Origin: SPDF01 sp963699825
GTDB taxonomy: Bacteria > Gemmatimonadota > Gemmatimonadetes > Gemmatimonadales > GWC2-71-9
Direction: 5' to 3'
DNA length: 64,000 nucleotides
NCBI GenBank assembly: GCA_963699825.1
Contig: CAVOVI010000010.1
Coordinates: 62,001 to 126,000 of the forward strand
Shown here: in pieces, positions 23,991-32,698 of the stretch
Position numbering within the stretch: position 1 is the first letter of the stretch
How the letters are laid out: each line of letters opens with the position of its first letter
Notes under the pieces: generated by a model
What the model was told of the DNA's origin: nothing
Database searches by the model: none
The model's input: only the letters and a program-made list of their open reading frames with translations
Made by a program: the position numbers and the translations under genes

Positions 23991-24675
23991 GTGCCCGCTT
24001 CCTCTTCCCCCCTCCACACCCCCGACCTTCCCCGCGAGCGGCTCTGGGCCCTGGGGCCGTCCGCGTTGACGCCGGGAGAACTTCTCGCCATCCTCCTAGG
24101 GACGGGAAGCACCACCAGCAGCGTGACCGAGGTCGCCGCCCGCCTCCTGGAGGCGGGGGGAGGGTCATTGCGGCGCCTGGCGGCCCGGCCCCCCGCGGAG
24201 CTGCTGCGGATTCCCGGGCGTCGGGACCGCCAAGGGGGCGCGGCTGCTCGCCGCCTTCGAACTGGCGACCCGGATGGCGGGGGAGTCCCGCCAGGTGCGG
24301 CCGAGAATCGGAGAACCGGCGGATGTCGCCCGCCTGCTGGGGCCGCGGCTGCGCGACCTGGAGGTGGAGGAGTTCCGGTTGCTGGCCCTCGACAGCCAGA
24401 GCCGGGTGCTGCGGGAGGTGCTGGTGACTCGAGGGTTGCTCAACAGCTCGCTGGTGCATCCGCGCGAGGTGTTTCGACCCGCCATTGCCGAGGCGGCGGC
24501 GGGGATCATCGTCGTACATAATCACCCGAGCGGGGACCCGACCCCGTCGGCCGAAGATCAGGCGGTGACCCGGCAGCTGGTGGCGGCCGGACGCCTCCTC
24601 GACCTGCCGGTGTACGATCACGTCGTGATCGCCGGCGATCGATTCATCAGCTTCGCCACCGCAGGACTCCTGTGA
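23991..24675 (+). CDS. radC: RadC-family JAB1/MPN protein (one frameshift)
   Basis: Putative metal-dependent JAMM-fold protein; despite the name its role in repair is uncertain. GTG start at 23991 with PASSSPLHTPDLPRERLW, followed by the RadC N-terminal helix-hairpin-helix (LTPGELLAILLGTGSTTSSV ... LLRIPG). One extra base near 24217 interrupts it; after skipping it the protein continues VGTAKGARLLAAFELATRM, VLREVLVTRGLLNSSLVHPREVF and the metal site HNHPSGDPTPSAEDQAVT. Corrected length is about 227 residues, typical. The stop overlaps the rel start (GTGA). Confidence 0.92.
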
Positions 24676-26867
24676 CCGTTCCGACGCTGGACCTTGCCCC
24701 CGAACTTCGCGCGGTGCTCGCCAAGCACGGCGACCGCCTCGATCTCGACCTGATCGAGCGGGCGCTGCGCTTCAGCACGTCCGCGCATCACGGCCAGAAG
24801 CGGGCGTCGGGCGAGGAGTTCATCTCCCACAGCATCGCGGTGGCGATGATCCTGGCGGAACAGCTGCCGGATTCCACCTCGATCGCCGCGGCGCTGCTGC
24901 ACGACGTCGTGGAAGACTCCGATGTCGGGGTCGAAGACATCGCGCGCGACTTCGGCGCGGAAGTCGGCGTCATCGTGGACGGTCTCACCAAGATCTCGCA
25001 CCTGACCTTCCGGTCCACCGCCGAAGAGCAGGTGGAGAACTACCGCAAGCTCCTGCTTTCGATCGCCAAGGACGCCCGGGTCATCATCATCAAGCTGGCC
25101 GATCGCCTGCACAACATGCGGACGCTCGAGCACCTGGAGCCCGCGAAGCGAGCCCGTATCGCCACCGAAACACGCGAAATCTACGCCCCCCTCGCGCACC
25201 GGTTCGGCATGGCCGGGATGAAGGCGGAGCTGGAAGATCTCGCCTTCCGGTTCCTGGAACCGGAGGAGTACAAGGTGCTCTCCGACCAGGTCGCGGCCGA
25301 GCGGGAGGCGCGGGAACAGATGATCGACCGCCTCCGGCGCCCGCTCGAGGACGAGCTCAAGCGGGCAGGGATCGTCGCCGAAGTCACGGGGCGGCCCAAG
25401 CATCTCTGGTCCATCGAACAGAAGATCAAGCGCCGCGGCAAGCCGTTCGATGAGATCTACGACCTGATGGCGGTCCGCGTGATCGTGGATTCCGTGCCCG
25501 AGTGCTACCACGTCCTCGGGATCATCCACCACAACTGGACGCCGCTGCAGGAGCGGATCAAGGATTACATCGCCAGCCCCAAGTCCAACGCCTACCAGTC
25601 GCTGCACACGACCATCTTCGGGCCGGGTGGTGAGCTCTTCGAGGTCCAGATCCGGACCAAGGAGATGCATCGCACGGCCGAGTACGGCATCGCCGCGCAC
25701 TGGGTGTACAAGAACGAGGGGAAGGGCGACGACGAGCTCGATCAGGCGCTCGGCTGGTTCCGGCAGCTGCTCGAGCTGCAGCAGGACACCCACACGCCCG
25801 AGGAGTTCCTCGAATTCCTCAAGGTCGACCTCTACCAGGACGAGATCTTCATGTTCACCCCGCAGGGGGACGTGAAGCGGCTGCCGAAGGGCGCGACGCC
25901 GATCGACTTCGCCTTCCATGTGCACACCGAGGTCGGGCTGAAGTGCCAGGGCGCCAAGATCAACGGGCGCATCGCCCCGCTGCACCGGGAACTCAAGAAC
26001 GGCGACACCGTCGAGATCCTGACCAGCAAGCACGCCCGGCCCAGCCGGGACTGGCTGAACCATGTCCACACGGCGCGTGCGCGGCACAAGATCAAGCAGT
26101 GGATTCGGGAGGAGGAGGAGTCGGTCAGCCTGCAGCTCGGCCGGGAAATCCTCGCCCGGGAGACGCGCCGCCGCCGGCTCGACTCGCCCACCCCTGAGCA
26201 ACTCGAGCGGGGTGCGAGCGCACTGGGCCTGCACAGCGGCACCGCGCTCGAGGTCGCGATCGGTCGGGGGGATGTGGCGATCGGGCAGGTGTTCAAGGTG
26301 CTCTTTCCCGATCGCCCACCCGATGAGTTGCAGGAGCCGAAGCCGACAGTCTTCGGCCGGCTGGTGGACCGTATCCGGCTCGGCCGCGGCATCAAGATCC
26401 ATGGCGTTGACGGACTGATGGTGCGCTACGCCCAGTGCTGCCAGCCGGTGCCTGGCGACCCCGTCACCGGGTACGTCACGCAGGGCCGCGGCATCTCGAT
26501 CCACCGTGCGGACTGCCCGAACCTGCTGACGCTCAGCGCCGAGGGGCGGCGGGTCGATATCGACTGGCAGGAGGTGGAGGGAGAGGCGTTCTCGGTGCGG
26601 CTCGCGCTCTCAGGTGAGGACCGGCGGGGGTTGTACGCGGACATCATGTCGGCCATCAGCTCCACGGGCACGAACATCCGCTCTGCCGATATTCACACCA
26701 AGGACGGGACGGTATTCGGCACGGTGTTCGTCGAGGTGGACAACATCGCGCACCTGGCCAAGGTGCTGAAGGCGGTCCGGCGGGTCAAAGGGGTGGTCGA
26801 AGTGGAGCGACGGGAGGCGCCAGGAACTCCAACGGGGCAGGGGGGCGCCGGGGCAGCGGGGTCGTAG
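24672..26867 (+). CDS. rel: Bifunctional (p)ppGpp synthetase/hydrolase, Rel/SpoT family
   Basis: Makes and degrades the stringent-response alarmone. GTG start; 731 residues, intact. HD hydrolase domain (about 25-180): HGQKRASGEEFISHSI, ALLHDVVEDS (HDxxED kept, so hydrolase is likely active), KLADRLHNMRTL. Synthetase (about 230-360): IYDLMAVRVIV, ERIKDYIASPKSNAYQSLHT, VQIRTKEMHRTAEYGIAAHW. TGS domain from MFTPQGDVKRLPKGATPIDF. Zinc-finger-like block YAQCCQPVPGDPVTGYVTQG with HRADCPN, and a C-terminal ACT domain. With both activities intact and no second copy in the window, it is probably the single long RSH protein. Confidence 0.95.
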   Translation: MTVPTLDLAPELRAVLAKHGDRLDLDLIERALRFSTSAHHGQKRASGEEFISHSIAVAMILAEQLPDSTSIAAALLHDVVEDSDVGVEDIARDFGAEVGVIVDGLTKISHLTFRSTAEEQVENYRKLLLSIAKDARVIIIKLADRLHNMRTLEHLEPAKRARIATETREIYAPLAHRFGMAGMKAELEDLAFRFLEPEEYKVLSDQVAAEREAREQMIDRLRRPLEDELKRAGIVAEVTGRPKHLWSIEQKIKRRGKPFDEIYDLMAVRVIVDSVPECYHVLGIIHHNWTPLQERIKDYIASPKSNAYQSLHTTIFGPGGELFEVQIRTKEMHRTAEYGIAAHWVYKNEGKGDDELDQALGWFRQLLELQQDTHTPEEFLEFLKVDLYQDEIFMFTPQGDVKRLPKGATPIDFAFHVHTEVGLKCQGAKINGRIAPLHRELKNGDTVEILTSKHARPSRDWLNHVHTARARHKIKQWIREEEESVSLQLGREILARETRRRRLDSPTPEQLERGASALGLHSGTALEVAIGRGDVAIGQVFKVLFPDRPPDELQEPKPTVFGRLVDRIRLGRGIKIHGVDGLMVRYAQCCQPVPGDPVTGYVTQGRGISIHRADCPNLLTLSAEGRRVDIDWQEVEGEAFSVRLALSGEDRRGLYADIMSAISSTGTNIRSADIHTKDGTVFGTVFVEVDNIAHLAKVLKAVRRVKGVVEVERREAPGTPTGQGGAGAAGS

Positions 26868-26912
26868 GGGCACGCCACTCCCATCTGCCCCCGGGCCCCG
26901 CTTCCCCGCTGC

Positions 26913-27755
26913 CTAGCCGCCTATCGCGCACCTCGTCGGATTTCCGTACTCCAGGCCTCGCCTGAACCACTCCATGCGCTGCGCGGCCGATCCGTGGGTG
27001 AAGGCGTCGGGGTTCACGTACCCGCCACCCATTCGCTGGATGCGGTCGTCTCCCACCGCCGCGGCGGCGGCGAGGCCCTCTTCGATATCCCCGCCTTCCA
27101 GCAGCCCCCGCGCCTGTGCCGAGCTGGCCCAGATCCCGGCGTAGCAGTCGGCCTGGAGTTCCAGCGCGACGGAGTACTCGTTGGCGCGTGACGGGTCCTG
27201 CTGCTGTGCCCGCCGGATCTCCGCCTCGGTCCCGATCAGGCGCTGCACATGGTGCCCGATCTCGTGGGCCAGCACGTACGCCTGGGCAAAATCGCCGGGC
27301 GCGCCGAAGCGATCTCGCAATTCATCAAAGAAGCCGAGATCGATGTACACTTGCCTGTCGCCGGGACAGTAGAACGGCCCGGTGGCTGATTGTGCGTACC
27401 CGCAGGCCGACTGCACCTGGTCGCGAAAGAGGACCAGCCGGGCATCGGTGTATTCGGCGTCGCTGCCGGCGAAGATGATCGCCCAGGACTGCTGGGCGTC
27501 GTCCAGGACGAATGAGATAAATTGCTTGGTGGAATCTTCGGCGGGCGAGGAGATGGCGTCCGTCCCCGTGGCGACCGAAGCCGGGTCGTCGGCGAGTCCG
27601 CCGGCCAGGGAGAGGAAGTCCTGCTTGAACACGATGCTCAGGACCAGCAGGATGACGATGCCACCGAGTCCGATCTTCCCTCCCGGCAGCCGGCCGCCGC
27701 TCCGACCGCGCCGGTCCTCGACATTGGAACTCTGGTAACCACGTTGCCACTTCAT
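26913..27755 (-). CDS. ypfJ: YpfJ-type membrane-anchored neutral zinc metallopeptidase
   Basis: Minus-strand protein of about 280 residues. ATG at 27755 (MKWQRGYQSSNVEDRRG) was chosen over an upstream GTG because xxSSNVEDRRG is the family's standard start. One membrane helix (LGGIVILLVLSIVF) anchors it. The catalytic motif AHEIGHHVQ (HExxH) and ELQADCYAGIWA supply zinc ligands, followed by GDDRIQ and the ending HGSAAQRMEWFRRGLEYGN. Physiological substrate is not known. It is divergent from the EVE gene across 46 bases and convergent with rel. Confidence 0.93.
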   Translation of the reverse strand: MKWQRGYQSSNVEDRRGRSGGRLPGGKIGLGGIVILLVLSIVFKQDFLSLAGGLADDPASVATGTDAISSPAEDSTKQFISFVLDDAQQSWAIIFAGSDAEYTDARLVLFRDQVQSACGYAQSATGPFYCPGDRQVYIDLGFFDELRDRFGAPGDFAQAYVLAHEIGHHVQRLIGTEAEIRRAQQQDPSRANEYSVALELQADCYAGIWASSAQARGLLEGGDIEEGLAAAAAVGDDRIQRMGGGYVNPDAFTHGSAAQRMEWFRRGLEYGNPTRCAIGG

Positions 27756-27801
27756 CAGGGCCTCCACGCGCTGGGCGGGGCGGGGCCCCGGGAATCATAC
27801 G

Positions 27802-28272
27802 ATGCCTCAATATTGGCTGCTCAAGACCGAACCGTCCACCTATTCGTTCGACGACCTTGAACGGGAACGGAGCACGACCTGGGATGGGATCAAGAACGCC
27901 CTGGCGCTGATCAACCTCCGCGCCATGCATCCTGGCGACGGCCTGCTCTTCTATCACTCGGGCAAGGAGAAGGCGGTGGTGGGCCGCGGGACCGTGAAGT
28001 CGGCCCCGCGTACGACCGGTAAGGTGACGGTGGTGGACGTGGAGTTCGAGGCCCGGCTGCCGGCGCCGGTGACTCTCGCGCAAATCAAGCAGGAGCCCGA
28101 ACTGGCCGGACTCCCGCTGATTCGCAACACTCGCCTCTCCGTGATGCCGGTGACCGCCGACGAGTGGGAGGTGGTGCAACCGGTTGGGGGAGCTCGGCCA
28201 GACCAAGGGCTGAGCCCTACCGAAGATTTCCCGAAAGTGATAGATTTGGGGGATGGCCACCACCCTGTTTAA
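27802..28272 (+). CDS. EVE-domain protein
   Basis: 156 residues with the complete EVE fold start YWLLKTEPSTYSFDDL...WDGIKNALALINLRAMHPGD, then FYHSGKEKAVVGRGTV. EVE domains belong to the PUA-like group and bind modified bases in DNA or RNA; YTH domains are relatives. The aromatic pocket residues and the segment LLFYHSG are in place. The last 20 bases overlap the uvrB start, so the two are translationally linked. A link to nucleotide repair or modification is plausible from position only. Related stand-alone EVE proteins are common across bacteria, often without known targets. Confidence 0.88.
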   Translation: MPQYWLLKTEPSTYSFDDLERERSTTWDGIKNALALINLRAMHPGDGLLFYHSGKEKAVVGRGTVKSAPRTTGKVTVVDVEFEARLPAPVTLAQIKQEPELAGLPLIRNTRLSVMPVTADEWEVVQPVGGARPDQGLSPTEDFPKVIDLGDGHHPV

Positions 28273-30299
28273 GGTCCAGGCGCCCTTCGAGCCGGCGGGC
28301 GACCAGCCCCGCGCCATCGCCGAGCTGACCGCCGGGCTCCGTCGGGGAGACCAGTACCAGACGCTCCTCGGTGTCACCGGGTCCGGCAAGACGATGACGC
28401 TCGCCAACGTCATCGCCGCCTACGGGCGTCCCACGCTCGTGCTCTCCCACAACAAGACCCTCGCCGCCCAGCTCTACGGCGAGCTCCGGCAGTTCCTCCC
28501 GACCAACGCCGTCGAGTACTTCGTCTCGTACTACGACTACTACCAGCCCGAGGCGTACGTCCCGAGTTCCGACGTCTACATCGAGAAGGACGCCTCGATC
28601 AACGAGGACATCGAGCGCCTCCGGCTCCGCGCCACCTCCAGCCTGATCGAGCGGGAGGATGTCGTCATCGTCGCCACGGTGAGCGCCATCTATGGCCTCG
28701 GCGATCCGGTCGAGTACCGGGCCCAGATGGTCACCGTCGAGCAGGGGAGCGAGCGCGGGCCGCGATTCGATCCTCGAAGCGCTCGTGGCCATCCAGTACA
28801 ACCGGAACGACGTCAGCTTCGAACCGGGCACCTTCCGGGTCCGGGGCGACACGGTGGAGATCTTCCCCGCCTACGAGGAGCGGGCGGTGCGCATCGAGCT
28901 CTGGGGCGACACCGTCGAGCGGATCACCAAGATCAACCCGCTGACCGGCGAGGCGCTGCAGGACATGCCGCGCTGCGCCATCTATCCCGCCAAGCACTTC
29001 GTCACGCAGCGCGCCAAGATCGAGCGGGCGGTGCGCATCATCCGCGAGGAACTGGCCGAGCGGCTCAAGGCGCTGCGCGAGGCGGGCAAGCTGCTCGAGG
29101 CCCAGCGGCTCGAGACCCGGACCCACTTCGACATCGACATGCTCCTCGAGGTCGGCATCTGTTCCGGCATCGAGAACTACTCCCGGCACCTCAGCGGTCG
29201 TGCGGAAGGGGAGCGCCCCGCCTGTCTCTTCGACTACTTCCCGCCGGAATTCCTGGTCGTGGTGGATGAGTCGCACGTGACGCTCCCGCAAATCGGCGGG
29301 ATGTCCAACGGCGACCGCGCCCGCAAGGAGACCCTGGTCGAGTACGGCTTCCGCCTCCCGTCCGCGCTCGACAATCGTCCCCTCCGGTTCGACGAGTTCC
29401 TGGCGCTCTCCCCGCAGATGATCAACGTCTCCGCCACGCCGGGAGATCTGGAGCTCAAGCTGTCGGGCGGCGCCATCGTCGAGCAGATCATTCGTCCCAC
29501 CGGGCTCATCGACCCTGTCGTCGAGATTCGACCGGTCAAGGGCCAGGTCGACGACCTCCTGCACGAGATCCGGGAACGCACCCGTCGCAAGGAACGGGTG
29601 CTCGTCACCACGCTCACCAAGCGGATGTCCGAGGACCTGACCGACTACCTCCAGCAGCAAGGGGTGGCGGTGCGGTACCTCCACTCCGACATCGACGCCA
29701 TCGAGCGGATCGAGATCCTCCGCGGCCTGCGGCTCGGCGATTTCGACGTGCTGGTCGGCATCAATCTCCTGCGCGAGGGCCTCGACCTGCCGGAGGTGTC
29801 GCTGGTCGCCATCCTCGACGCCGACCAGGAGGGATTTCTCCGCTCCGATCGTTCACTCATCCAGACGGTGGGACGGGCGGCCCGCCACCTTGGCGGGCTC
29901 GGCATTCTCTACGCGGACCGGATCACCGGGTCGATGGAACGTGCCCTGCGCGAAATGGACCGGCGCCGCGCCATCCAGGTCGCGTACAACGAGGAGCACA
30001 ACATCACGCCGCGGTCGATCATCAAGTCGCTGGAACAGGTCCGGCTTTCGACCTACGTGGCCGATGCCCGGGCCGAGAAGGTCGAACCGATCGAAGCGGG
30101 GTCGTTGGTCCGTGAGGACCTGCACGATCCCGCCGCACGCGCCAAGGCGATCGCGGCGCTGGAGCGGCAGATGAAGGAGGCGGCGGCCAATCTCGAGTTC
30201 GAACTCGCGGCGCTGCTCCGCGACCAGGTCAACGATCTCAAGGCGCTCGGCGCCCCCAATGTCCGGCGCGATGGCGGCCGGCGGCGGCGGTTCGCCTGA
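28253..30299 (+). CDS. uvrB: Excinuclease ABC subunit B (one frameshift)
   Basis: Damage-verification helicase of nucleotide excision repair. Starts MATTLFKVQAPFEPAGDQPRA, with Walker A GVTGSGKTMT, FVSYYDYYQPEAYVPSSD (beta-hairpin motif) and RATSSLIEREDVVIVATVSA. A one-base gain near 28745-28765 separates this from ILEALVAIQYNRNDVSFEPG; after skipping it the protein runs through SATPGDLELK, VGINLLREGLDLPEVSLVAI and the C-terminal UVR motif ALERQMKEAAANLEFELAA. Corrected length is about 681 residues, normal. Start inside the EVE gene; stop overlaps tsaE (TGATG). Confidence 0.96.
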
Positions 30300-30706
30300 T
30301 GCGCGAACTGACGGAGACGCAGCTCGTCGCCGAGGGCGAGGAACTCGGCCTGAACCTCCCCCCGGGGGCCATCCTGCTCTTCGAGGGTGAGCTCGGGGCC
30401 GGCAAGACGACCTTCATCCGCGCCATCGTGCGCGGACTCGGCGTCGAGTCGCCCGCCACCAGCCCGACCTACTCCCTTGTCCATCGCTACCAGGGACGGC
30501 GGGGACCCGTCTTTCATCTCGATTGCTACCGCTTGCGCGACCCGGAGGAGGCGGCGGATCTCGATTGGGAATCGTTGCTGGGGGAAGGGGACGCCGTGCT
30601 GATCGAGTGGCCCGAGAAGGCGGGCGCCTGGGTGCCCGAGCCCACTATGCGGTTCCGCCTGACGCACCTCGACGATCCGGGACGCCGCGCGCTGGAGTCG
30701 TTCTGA
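30299..30706 (+). CDS. tsaE: tRNA threonylcarbamoyladenosine ATPase TsaE
   Basis: Small P-loop ATPase needed with TsaB and TsaD to make t6A37 on ANN-decoding tRNAs. 135 residues, intact. Walker A FEGELGAGKTTFIRAIVRGL; SPTYSLVHRYQG; HLDCYRLRDPEEAADLDWES; IEWPEKAGAWVPEPTM. The start overlaps the uvrB stop and the stop overlaps tsaB, both as TGATG, so the three are translated in series. tsaD is not in the window. Confidence 0.95.
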   Translation: MRELTETQLVAEGEELGLNLPPGAILLFEGELGAGKTTFIRAIVRGLGVESPATSPTYSLVHRYQGRRGPVFHLDCYRLRDPEEAADLDWESLLGEGDAVLIEWPEKAGAWVPEPTMRFRLTHLDDPGRRALESF

Positions 30707-31426
30707 TGTGGCTTGCCCTGGAAACGTCGTCGGACCGCGCCTCCGTCGCGGTCGGCCGTCCCGGTGAGGTGCTCGCCGAGGTCAATCTGGAAGGGGCGCG
30801 CAAGCACGCCGGCGCATTGCCCCGGCTGATTGAGGAGGCGCTGGAACAGGCCGGTGTCGCGCTCACGGCGTTGACGGATATCGTCCTCGGTGACGGCCCA
30901 GGGAGCTTTACGGGGTTGCGGGTCGGCGCGTCGGTCGCCAAGGCGCTGGTGCGCGCCCACGGGATGGCGTTGCACACCACGCCGGCGCTGGCGACCGTGG
31001 CCTGGGCTGCCGTCGCCGTCTCCCGGGGAGCGGGTGCTCGCCGTGGCGAATGCCCTTCGGGGCGAGGTCTACGCGGCCGAATACCGGTTTCCGGAGGGAC
31101 GACTCGAAGTGCTGCAGGAGCCGACGGTCTGGCTGCCGGAACGGCTGCTGGCCGACTGCCCGGTGCCGGACGTCATCTCCGGCATCGTTCCCGAGGGGCT
31201 GGCCGAGCGACTGGCCGAATGGCAGTCCGGCAAGCACCCCAGGTTCGTTCGCGGCATGGCGTCGGCCGGGGCACTCCTTGCTCTCGCCGCGCGGCACGAT
31301 GGCGTCGTGAAAGTCGCCGATCCGGCAGGGTGGGAGCCCCAATACGGTCGCCCCGCCGAAGCGCAGGCCAAGTGGGAACGCGAGCATGGACAGCAGCTTC
31401 CTGATTCGCCAGGCCACCTTCGCTGA
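30706..31426 (+). CDS. tsaB: TsaB, tRNA t6A synthesis scaffold (one frameshift)
   Basis: ASKHA-fold partner of TsaD. Starts MWLALETSSDRASVAVGRPG and contains GDGPGSFTGLRVGASVAKAL, the diagnostic TsaB block. A one-base gain near 31023-31033 (in a CCCGGGG run) interrupts the middle; after correction it reads ERVLAVANALRGEVYAAEYR and continues to a C terminus around WEPQYGRPAEAQAKWEREHG. Corrected length is about 239 residues. The 3' end overlaps rimI by 41 bases, which is longer than the overlaps elsewhere in this window and may mean the true stop is earlier. Confidence 0.9.
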
Positions 31427-31874
31427 CGCGGCGGCCATGGCCGCCATCGAGCGTCGCTGCTTCTCCGACCCCTGGCCGTTGGAGGGGTTTCGCGAGGTGT
31501 TCGGGCTTCCGGGAACCGTGGCGCTAGTGATGACGGAGGCCGACGAGCCGATCGCCTACTTCCTCGCTCGCGAGATCCTTGGCACCGCGGAGGTGCTGAA
31601 CCTTGCTGTCGTCCCGGAATACCGTGGCCAGGGGCTCGGCGCCCGACTGCTCGACGCGGGGCTGGAAGCGGTCCGGGCCAGGGGCGGTTCGGAGGTCTTT
31701 CTGGAGGTGAGGGCGTCCAACGCCGTGGCGCAATCACTCTATGCCGGGCGTGGATTCCGGACCGAAGGCCGCCGGCGAGGCTACTACCGACATCCGGATG
31801 AGGACGCGCTTGTCCTCCGGCTGGTGATGGCCTCGGCGCGTTCGAATGATGGTCACGGCGAGGCATTGGTGTAG
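31386..31874 (+). CDS. rimI: Ribosomal protein S18-alanine N-acetyltransferase-like GNAT
   Basis: GNAT acetyltransferase, 162 residues, intact. IRQATFADAAAMAAIERRCF start; acetyl-CoA loop LAVVPEYRGQGLGARLLDAG (R/QxxGxG/A); LEVRASNAVAQSLYAGRGFR and the ending RRRGYYRHPDEDALVLRLVM are RimI-like. The tsaB-rimI neighbourhood supports this over a generic GNAT. Probably modifies the N terminus of S18. ATG at 31386 overlaps tsaB. Confidence 0.87.
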   Translation: MDSSFLIRQATFADAAAMAAIERRCFSDPWPLEGFREVFGLPGTVALVMTEADEPIAYFLAREILGTAEVLNLAVVPEYRGQGLGARLLDAGLEAVRARGGSEVFLEVRASNAVAQSLYAGRGFRTEGRRRGYYRHPDEDALVLRLVMASARSNDGHGEALV

Positions 31875-31876
31875 AT

Positions 31877-31905
31877 TTGGACTGTCAGGGACAGTAGCGT
31901 ATGGC
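31877..31905 (+). promoter_or_regulatory. Palindrome with weak promoter elements upstream of ssb
   Basis: Inverted repeat ACTGTC-AGG-GACAGT at 31881-31895, starting 7 bases after the rimI stop. It lies in the spacer between TTGGAC (31877-31882) and TATGGC (31900-31905), which are 17 bases apart. The position is that of an operator over an ssb promoter. Both promoter hexamers are poor matches, so the palindrome is the stronger part of the call. Confidence 0.35.
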
Positions 31906-31946
31906 TGTCCGCAGTCCCGAACCCTGTTGATGCGTGGGAGGTCATT

Positions 31947-32423
31947 GTGAGTCGGAGTCTGAACAAGGTCCAACTGATCGGGAATCTCGGGGCGGACCCC
32001 GAGGTGCGCAGCACCAACAACGGCTCCCGCGTCGCCACCCTGTCGGTGGCCACCAGTCGTCAGTGGACCAGCAAGAGCGGCGAGAAGCAGGAGAAGACCG
32101 AGTGGCACCGGGTCATCCTCTGGAACACCAACTTCAGCAAGCTGGCCGACATCGCCGAGAAGTACTGCAAGAAGGGCGACAAGGTCTACATCGAGGGTGC
32201 CATCGAGTACCGTACCTGGCAGGATCGCGAGGGGCAGACCAAGTACACGACCGAAATCAACGGCCGTGAGCTGATCCTCCTCGGTGGCCGGAGCGGTGGG
32301 TCATCCGACGACTCCTACAGCGGCTCGAAGGTCGGAGCAGCCGCCTCCGCCCCCAAGAAGGACGAGTCGTTCGACGACTTTCCCGAGGCGCTCGACGGCG
32401 AGGACGACGACCTGCCGTTCTAG
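31947..32423 (+). CDS. ssb: Single-stranded DNA-binding protein
   Basis: Binds ssDNA in replication, repair and recombination. GTG start preceded by GGGAGG. 158 residues, intact. OB fold (about 1-110): SRSLNKVQLIGNLGADPEVR, TEWHRVILWNTNFSKLADIA, KKGDKVYIEGAIEYRTWQDR, EINGRELILLGG. A flexible Ser/Gly/Ala tail ends in DGEDDDLPF, the acidic tip that recruits partner proteins. It sits alone between rimI and its own terminator, so it has an independent promoter or is read through from tsaB-rimI. Confidence 0.97.
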   Translation: MSRSLNKVQLIGNLGADPEVRSTNNGSRVATLSVATSRQWTSKSGEKQEKTEWHRVILWNTNFSKLADIAEKYCKKGDKVYIEGAIEYRTWQDREGQTKYTTEINGRELILLGGRSGGSSDDSYSGSKVGAAASAPKKDESFDDFPEALDGEDDDLPF

Positions 32424-32451
32424 ACCCGGCAGGCTGGATGGGGCGCACAGT

Positions 32452-32494
32452 GGCCGATGGCCGGGGAGCATCCCCCCGCCATCGGCCTCTTCTG
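32452..32494 (+). terminator. Terminator after ssb
   Basis: 10-bp perfect stem GGCCGATGGC / GCCATCGGCC with an inner CGGGG/CCCCC pairing and small loop, followed by the pyrimidine-rich tail TCTTCT. It starts 28 bases after the ssb stop. Confidence 0.72.
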
Positions 32495-32574
32495 TGGGGG
32501 GGAGGGCACAGCTCTTGCTTTTTCCTCGCTCCAGTCGCTTCCGTCGCTCAGGAAGTGGAGCAGGTCCGGACCTG

Positions 32575-32608
32575 TTAGCTTTTGTCCCACAACATGTTAC
32601 ATTGTGGG
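32575..32608 (+). promoter_or_regulatory. Promoter and operator-like inverted repeat before the LysM gene
   Basis: TTAGCT (32575-32580) and TACATT (32598-32603) with 17-base spacing. Perfect inverted repeat CCCACAA (32586-32592) / TTGTGGG (32602-32608) with 9-base spacer overlaps the -10. The region is clearly more AT-rich than its surroundings. The leader to the LysM start would be about 90 bases. Confidence 0.45.
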
Positions 32609-32698
32609 CGAGCGGGCTGGCCGACCGCCCGGTACGGCGTTGCAAATCACCGCAACCCTTTCCGGAAACCGAAGCGCCTCTACACCACAAGGACACCC

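Noticed and set aside
31881..31895. E. coli-type LexA box before ssb
   Set aside because: The half-site spacing (CTGT-N5-ACAG) does not match CTGT-N8-ACAG; reported only as an unassigned palindrome.
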